Origin: UBA4312 sp040266995
GTDB lineage: Bacteria; Bacillota_I; Bacilli_A; Erysipelotrichales; Erysipelotrichaceae
Direction of reading: 5' to 3'
DNA: 42,386 bases
Assembly (NCBI GenBank): GCA_040266995.1
Contig: JAWRHV010000020.1
Span: 1-42,386 of the forward strand
Position numbers and translations under genes: made by a program. Positions 16,402 to 24,758 of the stretch are shown here, one piece after another (the stretch's first letter is position 1; every line of letters begins with the position of its first letter). Below the pieces are notes generated by a model. The model saw nothing but the letters and a program-made list of their open reading frames with translations, did not search any database and had not been told where the DNA came from.

Positions 16402-17829
16402 TTATTCTTTCTCCCATTGCGTATGGAAGAACTCTTTTTCATCATGATCGATCCGCTGATATGTATGAGCACCAAACCAGTCTCTTTGAGCCTGGATCAG
16501 ATTAGCAGGCAGCTGTCGGCTTGTGTAGCCGTCAAAATACATCAACGAATTCGCAATCGCCGGAATATAAATGCCACTCTGCATACACGTAGCTACAATT
16601 TTTCTCCATGCCGGTAATGCGTCTTTTATTTCTTCGGAGAATCCGCTGTCCAGCATCAAATGATCCAGATCCGGATTTTCTTTGTAAGCCTGGTTGATCT
16701 TGTCTAGGAACTGGGCACGAATAATACATCCTTCGCGCCACAATAAGGCAATTTGTCCATAATTCAGATGCCATCCATATACCTTGGATGCATCCTTCAA
16801 TTGACGAAAGCCTTGTGCATAACACAGTATTTTACTGGCATACACTGCCTTTTCCAGATCATCGATCATCTGGTTCTTGTCCACATCCAGATCCCAGCCG
16901 GCCGGTTCAAAAAATTGGGACGCAGCGACTCTTTCTTTCTTCAAAGCGGAAAGACAGCGGGCAAAAACGGATTCCGTGATGGTCGGGACACAACTTCCGA
17001 TATCCAGTGCTTCCATACTTGTCCATTTTCCTGTTCCTTTTTGACCGGCCTGATCCAGGATTACATCGATCATATCCTGATTCGTTTTATCATCCTTCTT
17101 TAATAGAATTTTCGAAGTGATTTCAATCAGATAAGAATGTAACCGGCCTTCATTCCAGGTTTTGAATACAGAAGCCATCTCTTCATTGGTTAATCCCAAT
17201 ACATTTTTCAATATAAAATAAGCTTCACTGATGATCTGCATATCACTGTATTCAATTCCATTATGCACCATCTTGACATAGTGACCTGCTCCATCGGCTC
17301 CCACATAGCTGCAACAAGGTGTTCCATCCTCTGTATGGGCCGCAATGGTCTCCAGAAGCTCTCCTAGATAGTTCTCGTAATCTTCGTGATTGCCTCCGGG
17401 CATAATGCTTGGACCTTCCAATGCACCCTTTTCACCACCGGATACACCAATTCCAAAATAATGAATGCCCTTTTCTTTTAATTCCTTTTCCCTGCGGATC
17501 GTGTCCTTGAAATAGGAATTACCACAATCCATAATAATATCTCCCTCTTGTAAATAAGGGCACAGTTCTTCAATGACATCATCGACTGTTTTACCGGCTG
17601 TGATCATCAAAAGAACTTTTTTCGGGCTTTCCAGGGAATCCATAAAAGCTTCCAGCGTTTCATATCCATGAATCGGTAAGCTGTCCGCGTGCTGGCTTAC
17701 AAAGGATTTTGTTACATCTTCATAATTATATTTGTTAAAAGCACTGATCGAATAGCCATGTTTGGCAATATTCAAACATAAGCTTTTTCCCATCACTCCA
17801 AGTCCGTATAATCCAATATAGTTTTTCAC
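16402..17829 (-). CDS. gnd: 6-phosphogluconate dehydrogenase (decarboxylating)
   Basis: A 475-residue enzyme that converts 6-phosphogluconate to ribulose 5-phosphate plus CO2. The cofactor loop is GLYGLGVMGKSLCLNIAKHG. The substrate segments GVSGGEKGALEGPSIMPGG and GAGHYVKMVHNGIEYSDMQ carry the catalytic Lys and the conserved Asn, and the C-terminal FGAHTYQRID is typical. I chose the GTG at 17829 because AAAGGAG lies 5 bases before it and the length then fits the family; the open frame to 17877 has no support. It is the last gene of the PTS operon, 2 bases after its neighbour, so it probably processes that operon's substrate. Confidence 0.95.
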   Translation of the reverse strand: MKNYIGLYGLGVMGKSLCLNIAKHGYSISAFNKYNYEDVTKSFVSQHADSLPIHGYETLEAFMDSLESPKKVLLMITAGKTVDDVIEELCPYLQEGDIIMDCGNSYFKDTIRREKELKEKGIHYFGIGVSGGEKGALEGPSIMPGGNHEDYENYLGELLETIAAHTEDGTPCCSYVGADGAGHYVKMVHNGIEYSDMQIISEAYFILKNVLGLTNEEMASVFKTWNEGRLHSYLIEITSKILLKKDDKTNQDMIDVILDQAGQKGTGKWTSMEALDIGSCVPTITESVFARCLSALKKERVAASQFFEPAGWDLDVDKNQMIDDLEKAVYASKILCYAQGFRQLKDASKVYGWHLNYGQIALLWREGCIIRAQFLDKINQAYKENPDLDHLMLDSGFSEEIKDALPAWRKIVATCMQSGIYIPAIANSLMYFDGYTSRQLPANLIQAQRDWFGAHTYQRIDHDEKEFFHTQWEKE

Positions 17830-17831
17830 GT

Positions 17832-18722
17832 CTACTCCTTTATTTTTTCTAACCACGATAGTATTGTCTTTGAGCATATTTCGATATTCTCCATCTGAAA
17901 TACGTCATCTTTATACACTCTTACCTTATCATTCTCCAGTTGCCCGCATGTAACAAGAAGATCCCCCAGGTGTTCCAGATCCGAAGGACGTTCATGGACC
18001 TCCGGCAACAAGTCCGGACGCACGTGTCCCATGCAGACCATGTCGCCTTTATTTCCTATTGAATCCAGGTAAACTCGTATACAAGAGCTTCCATTGAGGC
18101 TTTCTTTAAGCAGCCTGGCACCAAGCTGTGTCTGACAACCATCATCTACAAACGCAAATGCCACTTTATCCTTGTCTTTTTCAGACAGCTGTTGTGCAAT
18201 CATCAAGCTTGTCAAAACACCTGAAGTATTATAAATCTTGTTTCCCTTTTGCGCCAAACCGGAACGTGTATATCTGACCAAGGAAAAGCCAACGATCCCG
18301 ATTAGTATAGAACCAACCAGCATCATAGACCGTCCGGCCTGGTAGGCAGGAATTGTATAAAACATCAGTACTGTCATCGTTAATAAAAACAAGATACAGG
18401 GTACCAGCAGATTCAGTATCACATTTCCTTTTTGTTGTGGTGGATAAAAAGCATATCTGTCTGTATGCAGCCATTGTTTCATCGGCGTATCATAATTAGC
18501 GATGACCACTACACGGGCATCTTCTATATTGTCCGTAAAAAGATTCGTACAGGCGTTCTTCGTCCCTAAAAAAGAGGAATCTTTTCGTTTTTCTTTCAAA
18601 GTATATCCTACTGACGCCATTTGTACTTTCAGCAAATGACGATACTGCCTTTTTTCCTTTTCCCGATATCTTTTATCATGAAGAATCCCAAAGGAAAACA
18701 GAAGATCTTTCATTGTCAACAT
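17832..18722 (-). CDS. Degenerate M28-peptidase-like membrane protein
   Basis: A 296-residue protein whose order of motifs recalls M28 zinc aminopeptidases: VVVIANYDTP (family metal Asp region), NKIYNTSGVLTSLMIAQQL (the NDN-aSG metal motif, here YNTSG) and KVAFAFVDDGCQTQLGARLLKE (the catalytic EE region, here DD). Several zinc ligands are therefore missing, so peptidase activity is doubtful. Two membrane helices (about 100-125 and 133-152) are inserted between the first two motifs. It lies between the HAD and gnd genes with 2-base gaps, clearly in the operon. The role is unknown. Confidence 0.6.
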   Translation of the reverse strand: MLTMKDLLFSFGILHDKRYREKEKRQYRHLLKVQMASVGYTLKEKRKDSSFLGTKNACTNLFTDNIEDARVVVIANYDTPMKQWLHTDRYAFYPPQQKGNVILNLLVPCILFLLTMTVLMFYTIPAYQAGRSMMLVGSILIGIVGFSLVRYTRSGLAQKGNKIYNTSGVLTSLMIAQQLSEKDKDKVAFAFVDDGCQTQLGARLLKESLNGSSCIRVYLDSIGNKGDMVCMGHVRPDLLPEVHERPSDLEHLGDLLVTCGQLENDKVRVYKDDVFQMENIEICSKTILSWLEKIKE

Positions 18723-18724
18723 CT

Positions 18725-19411
18725 TTATTCCCTCACTGCCTGAAGAATATGCTTCACAGCCAAAAGATCATGCGAAACCAAGAAAACATTATCAGGAGTA
18801 TATCTGATATCGGTCGGCATTGACTGATCCGGAACCCAGACAACAGCAATCCCGGCTGCATCGGCTGAACGGATGCCCGTCATACTATCCTCGAGCGCCA
18901 CGGCTTGCCAAGGTTGTGCATTGGCGGTCTCCAATACTTTCAGATAAGGATCCGGATGCGGTTTTAACCGCTTGGTGTCATCACCGAATACCATAAAATC
19001 AAAATATTCGATGATATGATGATATTCCAGAATCGCCTTGGCCCGCTTAGCTTTTGTACTGCTTGCTAATCCGATGGTATATCCGTTCTTTTTGGCATAC
19101 ACCAACAATTCTTTTGCATAAGGTTTCACCATGATCCGATCATTGTAAAGCGATTGATAGATATATTCTTCCCGATCTTTACGGATCTGCTTATATATCG
19201 TTTCCGAACCACATCGTTTCAGCAGATAAGCACCCGTTTGTTGAAAGCTCATTCCGGCCCAGCTGTTGATGACATCATCCGGTACCACGATATCGTTCTT
19301 ATCCAGCGCATATCGCCAACCTTCCGAATATGTTTTTTCGGTGTCTACCAGCAAGCCATCTAAATCAAAAATAATAAGCTGAATCTGATTCAGATTAAGA
19401 TTTGTTTTCAT
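18725..19411 (-). CDS. HAD-superfamily phosphatase/mutase (beta-phosphoglucomutase-like)
   Basis: A 228-residue subfamily I HAD hydrolase. Motif I is IIFDLDGLLVDTEKTY with the nucleophilic Asp and the acid Asp, motif II is GLASSTKAKRA, the Lys is in KRLKPHPDPYLKVLE and motif IV is VALEDSMTGIRSADAAG. A helical cap lies between motifs I and II. The substrate is likely a sugar phosphate handled by this operon, either as a dephosphorylation or a clean-up step. The start overlaps the 3' end of the aldolase gene by 17 bases. Confidence 0.9.
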   Translation of the reverse strand: MKTNLNLNQIQLIIFDLDGLLVDTEKTYSEGWRYALDKNDIVVPDDVINSWAGMSFQQTGAYLLKRCGSETIYKQIRKDREEYIYQSLYNDRIMVKPYAKELLVYAKKNGYTIGLASSTKAKRAKAILEYHHIIEYFDFMVFGDDTKRLKPHPDPYLKVLETANAQPWQAVALEDSMTGIRSADAAGIAVVWVPDQSMPTDIRYTPDNVFLVSHDLLAVKHILQAVRE

Positions 19412-20045
19412 ATTCTTTCACTAAAGATACAAGTTTTTCGGCTTCTTCTTTGACTGCGTTATAGTCCCCAGTTTTCGCTCCTTTTGTAAGCGAACCACCA
19501 GTACCGACCGCAACGGCTCCGTTGCTTAACCATTCTTTGATATTTCCGGCACTGACTCCTCCTGTCGGCATAAAGTCTGCCTGAGGTAAAGGTCCTTTAA
19601 AGGATTTAATCGCTTTCGGTCCATATAGATCCCCTGGAAACAGTTTGATGACCTGAGCTCCGTATTTCAGACATTCCACCATATCCTCTACAGTAGCTGC
19701 CCCCGGAAAACACGGGATCCGATATGTATTACACAGTTTCATGATTTCTTTATCAAAATGAGGAGACACGACAAACTGAGCCCCGGATAAAATAGCACTT
19801 CTGGCGGTCACCATATCCAGGCACGTTCCAGCTCCAATTACAATATCTGGTTGATTTTTGTATTTTTCACTTAAACGGCTGATGATCTGCTGTGCACCGG
19901 GAATCGTATAAGTGATTTCCATAAAATGAATGCCTCCGGCATAAACAGCTTCGACAATCTTTTCAACCTGTTCTTCATCATCTCCCCGGATGACAGCGAC
20001 CAGCTTTTCTTTTTTTAATTGATTTAGTAATGATATACCGTCCAT
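19395..20045 (-). CDS. eda: KDPG/KHG-type aldolase (2-dehydro-3-deoxyphosphogluconate aldolase)
   Basis: A 216-residue class I aldolase that splits 2-keto-3-deoxy-6-phosphogluconate into pyruvate and glyceraldehyde 3-phosphate. The Schiff-base Lys is in AQVIKLFPGDLYGP, the base Glu in HFMEITYTIPGA, and the phosphate-binding region in MPTGGVSAGNIKEWL. No dehydratase (Edd) or keto-deoxy-sugar kinase is encoded next to it, so its substrate must come from the PTS product by another route. It starts 4 bases after the dehydrogenase gene. The symbol follows the family; substrate preference is not proven. Confidence 0.9.
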   Translation of the reverse strand: MDGISLLNQLKKEKLVAVIRGDDEEQVEKIVEAVYAGGIHFMEITYTIPGAQQIISRLSEKYKNQPDIVIGAGTCLDMVTARSAILSGAQFVVSPHFDKEIMKLCNTYRIPCFPGAATVEDMVECLKYGAQVIKLFPGDLYGPKAIKSFKGPLPQADFMPTGGVSAGNIKEWLSNGAVAVGTGGSLTKGAKTGDYNAVKEEAEKLVSLVKEYENKS

Positions 20046-20049
20046 ATGC

Positions 20050-20988
20050 TTATTTCCGACCTTCTTTCAATTCTTTTAAAACATTTTCTACTGCCATCAA
20101 GCTCATTTGCTCAATCGCGTTTTTCGTGGATGCTGCCGTATGCGATCCAACAACCACATTCGGGCATTCCAGTAAAGGAGAAGTTTCTGCCGGTTCATGT
20201 TCAAATACATCAACACCCAGTCCGTAGATCTTTTGTTCCTTTAACAGCTTATAAGCCGTTGTTTCATCAAGCAGGCCACCTCGGGCTGTATTGATGATGA
20301 TCAAATTCGGTTTCGCATTCGCAAGATTCTTCTCATTAAGAATATGTTTTGTGCTATCCAGTAAAGGAAGATGCAGCGAGATAAAATCACATTCTTTTAT
20401 AATCGTATCCACATCGGTGAAATGAACATCGTATTCTTTGATGAATTCTTCATCTTTGAATACATCATAGCCATACACCTCCATGTCAAATCCGCGTGCT
20501 CTTTTGACCATGCCTTTACCTATAGCACCCAATCCTAAAATACCGATTTTCTTACCATAGATATCCAGCGCTTCTTTTTTGCTCCAATCATTATGATGAC
20601 ACCCATGATCAATTTCCACAATTCGTCGACTGACTGCCATCAAAAGACCAAATGCATAATCAGCAACCGCATTGGAATTAGCCCCTACTGTGCGATATAC
20701 AGGTATTTCCTGCTGTTTTGTATAGGGGATATCAATGTTATCAACACCAACCCCATATTTAGAGATCACCTTTAGATTGGGAGCGGCCTGGATGACATTC
20801 TTTGTGACGGGATCCACCCCGACGATCAATCCATCCATATCGGCCATCAGCTCTGTCATCTGCTGTTCGGTCAGAATCGTACCATACGGGTTAAAGACAG
20901 GTTCAATGTCATTTTTTTTCAGTATTTCCACCAATTCCTCTCGATTGTATTTTCCAAAAGAGCGGGGTGTGATCAAAACCTTCTTCAT
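20050..20988 (-). CDS. D-2-hydroxyacid dehydrogenase
   Basis: A 312-residue NAD(P)-dependent dehydrogenase of the D-isomer-specific family. The Rossmann loop is GILGLGAIGKGMVKRARG with an Asp after strand two (YGYDVF), favouring NAD. The catalytic triad is complete: Arg in NTARGGLLDE, Glu in VDVFEHEP and His in VVGSHTAAST. It starts one base after the EIIA stop. In this operon it may reduce a 2-keto sugar-acid phosphate to 6-phosphogluconate, as 2-ketogluconate-6-phosphate reductases of this family do. That assignment is inference; a serA-like role is unlikely because a dedicated serA is present at 39416. Confidence 0.88.
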   Translation of the reverse strand: MKKVLITPRSFGKYNREELVEILKKNDIEPVFNPYGTILTEQQMTELMADMDGLIVGVDPVTKNVIQAAPNLKVISKYGVGVDNIDIPYTKQQEIPVYRTVGANSNAVADYAFGLLMAVSRRIVEIDHGCHHNDWSKKEALDIYGKKIGILGLGAIGKGMVKRARGFDMEVYGYDVFKDEEFIKEYDVHFTDVDTIIKECDFISLHLPLLDSTKHILNEKNLANAKPNLIIINTARGGLLDETTAYKLLKEQKIYGLGVDVFEHEPAETSPLLECPNVVVGSHTAASTKNAIEQMSLMAVENVLKELKEGRK

Positions 20989-21414
20989 TTAGTAATCCCC
21001 ATCCTCATCATCGGCAATGATGACAGTTGGTTTGGCAATCCCGTCTTTTCCTGTTTCAATCAAAGAGTCGACCAGATCGTTTAATACATACTGGTCTCTG
21101 GACAGTACACCATCCAGTACCATCGGCAGGTTCATTCCGCTGATGACCCCTACCTTTTCTTTTCCCCTTTCCATTGCCGCATATTGTGCCGCATTGTATG
21201 GAGAAGCTCCGAACAAGTCCACAAATACAAGGACGCCGTCTCCGTCATCCAAAGCCTCAATTTTCTGATAAACCTCTTTTCTGAAGACTTCAAAGTCTTC
21301 GCCAGCCACAAGACTGGCTGTATCTACCTTTTCAAAATCGCCTACGATCAGCTGCAGGCTGTCCTTTAAGCCTGCAGCGAATCCTCCATGGCTGACCAAT
21401 AAAATTCCAATCAT
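20989..21414 (-). CDS. PTS mannose-family EIIA component
   Basis: A 141-residue IIA of the mannose-fructose-sorbose family. It accepts phosphate from HPr on the His in LVSHGGFAAGLKDSL and passes it to IIB. The motifs VLVFVDLFGASPYNAAQ and GVISGMNLPMVLDGVL are typical. The C-terminus ends in an acidic tail (DDEDGDY), as is common in these proteins. It lies 11 bases after the EIIB gene. Confidence 0.93.
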   Translation of the reverse strand: MIGILLVSHGGFAAGLKDSLQLIVGDFEKVDTASLVAGEDFEVFRKEVYQKIEALDDGDGVLVFVDLFGASPYNAAQYAAMERGKEKVGVISGMNLPMVLDGVLSRDQYVLNDLVDSLIETGKDGIAKPTVIIADDEDGDY

Positions 21415-21425
21415 CCCATCACCTG

Positions 21426-21917
21426 CTAAAATAACTTCTCTGCTTCAGCCAAGCTCACCTTCTTGCTGGAAGGAATGGCCTGGAAATATACATTCACACC
21501 GTAGTTGTCTCTTAGATCCTTTAAAATTTCCAGCTGTTCCTTTGTGATGGAAACTTCCTTAATGACAGGTGTCAATCCTGGTCGTTGAGGAATGCCTCCC
21601 AGATTCAGGTTTTTAACAGGAACACCACTACGAATAATTTCCGCCATTACTTCAATCGTCTTAGTTAACAAGATGACATTATAATTATCATATTGACGAT
21701 CGTTCCAGTAACGAACAGCCCCGTCTTCCTTCAGGACACGTACTTTTAATCCGGTTCTGGAACCGGCACCTAACAGAATATTCTTTGTAAATTCATCATG
21801 TGCAGAAGGATTATCTGCTACAAAAATTGCGGTAGCACCGGCTGATTTCGATAAGCTGGTCATCACCTGTCCATGAATCAGTCGTGTATCCACTCTAGCT
21901 AATACAACTTGTCCCAT
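21426..21917 (-). CDS. PTS mannose-family EIIB component
   Basis: A 163-residue IIB that transfers phosphate to the incoming sugar. The phosphorylated His sits in VDTRLIHGQVMTSLSK, the hallmark of mannose-family IIB proteins. The middle motif LNLGGIPQRPGLTPVIKEVSIT and the C-terminal YFQAIPSSKKV also fit. It is 9 bases downstream of EIID and translated with the other permease parts. Confidence 0.94.
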   Translation of the reverse strand: MGQVVLARVDTRLIHGQVMTSLSKSAGATAIFVADNPSAHDEFTKNILLGAGSRTGLKVRVLKEDGAVRYWNDRQYDNYNVILLTKTIEVMAEIIRSGVPVKNLNLGGIPQRPGLTPVIKEVSITKEQLEILKDLRDNYGVNVYFQAIPSSKKVSLAEAEKLF

Positions 21918-21926
21918 AATAGCCTC

Positions 21927-22787
21927 CTATAGAATTCCGATACCTGCCAACACGGCAAGGATCACGGTCAAACCAATTAATGCTTTGGTAACATTCAATC
22001 CCTTCTTTGTAAAGTACAGGTAAACGCCACTGACTGTTATCAATGGTAAGATACCCGGCATAATGCCATCCAGAATTTCCTGGATCACAAATGGCTTTCC
22101 TGACAAAGTAAACTCTAAACCAGTTGAAACTTTTACATAACTTGCTGCAAGGATTCCCATCATGAACAATCCAAGAATGGATAATCCTTCAATAATTCCC
22201 TGCATTCTGGAACCAACGATCTCTGTAGCTGCCGTTCTTCCCAGTTTGAATCCTAAATTCGCAAAATACCAACCAATCAATAACTGATAAACAGAGAAAC
22301 AAATAAACGGGAATAAAGCACCCAGCGGGCTTCCCTTCTGTGCCCAAGGCAATGCAATCGCAATAAAGATATACTGAATCGTTCCGGAGTCAATGGAATC
22401 ACCAATACCGGCCAAAGCTCCCATCAAACCGGCTTTCGTATTGTAAATCAGATCATCATCAATGGTAATCGGTGTTTTTTCATACACTTCTTTTGCTCTG
22501 GTTGCTTCCAATGAAGCCATGATTCCTGTCAGAATACCTCCACCCCAGGAAATCTGTGTATTGAAGAACAAAAGATGTCTTTGATAGGCTTCCGCCAGAT
22601 CTTCCTTGTTTTTATACAGCTTTTTTAAAATTGGCATCAATGACCACATCAAAGCCGGCGCAATATATTTATCAAATGAATGTGGGATTTCATCCGCAAA
22701 ATAGAAACGGAACCATGCATTACGCACATCTTTTTTAGTGATGGTTTCCGGTGCTAAATTCACATCTGTCTTTTCGAATTCACTCAT
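21927..22787 (-). CDS. PTS mannose-family EIID component
   Basis: A 286-residue membrane subunit that forms the channel with EIIC. Family features are ITKKDVRNAWFRFYFADEIPHSFDK at the start, the HLLFFNTQISWGGGILTGIMASLEA segment and GLMGALAGIGDSIDSGT, then hydrophobic C-terminal helices. I chose the ATG at 22787 because GGAGGAAGG precedes it; the open frame to 22922 runs through the EIIC tail region. It follows EIIC by 16 bases. Confidence 0.93.
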   Translation of the reverse strand: MSEFEKTDVNLAPETITKKDVRNAWFRFYFADEIPHSFDKYIAPALMWSLMPILKKLYKNKEDLAEAYQRHLLFFNTQISWGGGILTGIMASLEATRAKEVYEKTPITIDDDLIYNTKAGLMGALAGIGDSIDSGTIQYIFIAIALPWAQKGSPLGALFPFICFSVYQLLIGWYFANLGFKLGRTAATEIVGSRMQGIIEGLSILGLFMMGILAASYVKVSTGLEFTLSGKPFVIQEILDGIMPGILPLITVSGVYLYFTKKGLNVTKALIGLTVILAVLAGIGIL

Positions 22788-22803
22788 TTTTCCTTCCTCC
22801 TTC

Positions 22804-23625
22804 TTAATAGTCATCTTCGTCTTCAGCAACTCCGTCAGAAGGGGCTGCAACGGCCAGATTACCAACTGCTTCTTGTTTTCCCAGTACATAAATGAAGGAA
22901 ATGATCGAACCGATAATCGCATAAGTAATCATCGTAATATTCATATCCTTTAATACCATCGCCATAAAATAAGCCAGCAGGAAGAAAACGATATAGTTTT
23001 TCTTTCCAATTACATAAACTGTTACCGCAATACCGATCGAAGCCAGTCCACCACCGACAACAGTCAGAATATGGAATAAAATACTTCCGGATTGTGATTC
23101 AACGACATTGGCAATCACCGGTGCTCCATAATATAGTGCGATAAACATGAAAGGCACAAAAATAATAAAGGCAATAATAATAGGCATTCCGATAATAGAG
23201 AAAGACAACATTTTACTGTTTGCTTCTTTCGCATATTTATCGGCAAATTTCTGCATAACAAACGTGTTCAAGAAGAAACGGAACTGATACAGATAAGAAC
23301 CCAGCAAACCAACCGGAACAGCTACCGCAATAGCGGCTTCCGCTTCCAGATTGCTCAATAAAGCAACGGGAACAGCAATACCTGCCGCAATAGCCGGTTC
23401 ACTTGGCATTTGTCCACCCGGAGAGAAGACACCCATGTAAATCAGCTGGATCGCAGCTGTAATCATCATAGCTTTTTCAACTTGTCCAAATACGATTCCA
23501 ACAACCAGTCCAGTCATCATTGGAGTAAATCTTAATGTCGTTGTTGCTCCACCTAAAAACGATCGAGACATAACTAATGCGATCCAGATTGCGATCACAA
23601 TAGCCTGTGTAATAGTTACGTGCAA
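22804..23625 (-). CDS. PTS mannose-family EIIC component
   Basis: A 273-residue polytopic permease subunit. Signatures are FLGGATTTLRFTPMMTGLVVGIVFGQVEKAM and the PGGQMPSEPAIAAGIAVPVALL block. I chose a TTG start at 23625 (then HVTITQAIVIAIW) because GGGAGG lies 7 bases upstream; there is no ATG at a suitable distance, and the open frame to 23667 would run over that ribosome binding site. It is the first gene of the operon. Acidic C-terminus, VAEDEDDY. Confidence 0.92.
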   Translation of the reverse strand: MHVTITQAIVIAIWIALVMSRSFLGGATTTLRFTPMMTGLVVGIVFGQVEKAMMITAAIQLIYMGVFSPGGQMPSEPAIAAGIAVPVALLSNLEAEAAIAVAVPVGLLGSYLYQFRFFLNTFVMQKFADKYAKEANSKMLSFSIIGMPIIIAFIIFVPFMFIALYYGAPVIANVVESQSGSILFHILTVVGGGLASIGIAVTVYVIGKKNYIVFFLLAYFMAMVLKDMNITMITYAIIGSIISFIYVLGKQEAVGNLAVAAPSDGVAEDEDDY

Positions 23626-23640
23626 TTTATTTACCTCCCT

Positions 23641-23859
23641 TTTCCTTGAAAATTCAATTGCAAACAATTAAAATATAACTTCCGCGGAGCATGCATGCTT
23701 TGTATACGCTATCATTGTAAAAGTGTTTTTCGTAAATTTCAATAAGAAAATAAAGTTTTTTTCATTTTTATCTATTTTTATTGGAAATATTTACCATTTA
23801 TAATGAACCATATATTTTTTAATACAAATTTTGATATAATGTACTTGGTGATCATTAAT
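23641..23859. promoter_or_regulatory. Divergent control region of the sugar-acid PTS operon and rpiR gene
   Basis: On the minus strand a TATATT (23672-23677) has no good -35, suggesting an activator-dependent or weak promoter. A cre-like site TGTATACGCTATCA (23701-23714) matches most positions of the catabolite-control consensus. A 12-base palindrome AGCATGCATGCT (23688-23699) adjoins it and could bind the RpiR protein. On plus, TATAAT (23835-23840) serves the regulator gene. The rest is A/T-rich without further signals. Confidence 0.65.
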
Positions 23860-24696
23860 ATGAGCTTAGAATTTAACAGTAAAATAAAAGGACATTATAA
23901 CGATTTAAGTAAGTCAGAAAAAATAATTGCGGATTATCTGTTGGACAACCAGTCAAAGATCCGCAATTTATCCATTCAGCAATTATCTGCGGAAACCAAA
24001 GTATCCACTTCCGCCATTTCAAGGTTTGCCAAAAAGATCGGATTCAAGAATTATCGTGAAATGATCGTGGATCTTGCCGAAGCCACTCTCGATAATCCTT
24101 TCTTTATGAGCCTGGATGAAAACGATTCGATGATGAATATCGCCAGGAAGACATTCTATGAAGGTACCGTATCATTAACATCGACAATATCTTTTTTAGA
24201 TGAAGAAACGCTGAACCGCACTATTCAACTGCTCACCAAGTCCAAAAAATGCTTTCTATTTGCGATGGGAGGTTCCTCGATCCTCGCATGGAACATGTAT
24301 CATCGCTTTATTCGTACATCATTATGCTGTGAATATGTAGAAGACTTCCATATGCAGCTGATGAATTGCGGAAAATTGACCAGCGAAGACTGTGCTTTTA
24401 TCATTTCCCACACCGGACGGAACAAAGATATTATGCGTGCCGTTGAAATTCTGCAAGAACGGCATGTTCCTATTATCTGTATCACATCAAACGCATTATC
24501 CCCCATTGCTAAAAAAGCGGATATTGTTCTGGTTTCCATCTCCGAGGAAACCAAGTTCAGACCGGAAGCCGTCACAAGTACCATTTCACAGATGCTTCTG
24601 ATCGATACTTTGTTTACCTTATATTCTATTAAAGTCGATCATGACCATGAATACATGAAATCGATCCGACAGATTATCAACACAACCCGGTTCTGA
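23860..24696 (+). CDS. RpiR/MurR-family transcriptional regulator
   Basis: A 278-residue regulator. Residues 1-75 form an HTH_6 domain (SKSEKIIADYLLDN, IQQLSAETKVSTSAISRFAKKIGF). The C-terminal part is a SIS sugar-phosphate-binding domain (FLFAMGGSSILAWNMYHRF, FIISHTGRNKDIMRAVEIL). Such proteins sense phosphorylated sugars such as KDPG or 6-phosphogluconate. Divergent placement next to the PTS operon makes it the likely regulator. I chose the ATG at 23860: the sequence GGTGATC lies 6 bases before it and is fully complementary to the 16S 3' end; the longer frame from 23803 lacks a site. Confidence 0.9.
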   Translation: MSLEFNSKIKGHYNDLSKSEKIIADYLLDNQSKIRNLSIQQLSAETKVSTSAISRFAKKIGFKNYREMIVDLAEATLDNPFFMSLDENDSMMNIARKTFYEGTVSLTSTISFLDEETLNRTIQLLTKSKKCFLFAMGGSSILAWNMYHRFIRTSLCCEYVEDFHMQLMNCGKLTSEDCAFIISHTGRNKDIMRAVEILQERHVPIICITSNALSPIAKKADIVLVSISEETKFRPEAVTSTISQMLLIDTLFTLYSIKVDHDHEYMKSIRQIINTTRF

Positions 24697-24712
24697 TATA
24701 AAGCATCCAAAC

Positions 24713-24757
24713 AAAAAACCAACGTTGGTTCCTAACCTTGTGACGTTGGTTTTTTTG
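24713..24757. terminator. Bidirectional terminator between rpiR and the aldo-keto reductase gene
   Basis: A 12-bp stem AAAACCAACGT/ACGTTGGTTTT type with A-run and T-run on opposite sides serves both convergent genes. Confidence 0.9.
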
Positions 24758-24758
24758 A

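Noticed and set aside
17830..17877. Longer N-terminus for gnd (start at 17877)
   Set aside because: It would overlap the preceding gene and the gnd ribosome site; the GTG at 17829 gives the normal family length.
20050..20988. A second serA for serine synthesis
   Set aside because: It lacks an ACT domain and lies inside the sugar-acid PTS operon, while a serC-linked serA exists at 39416.
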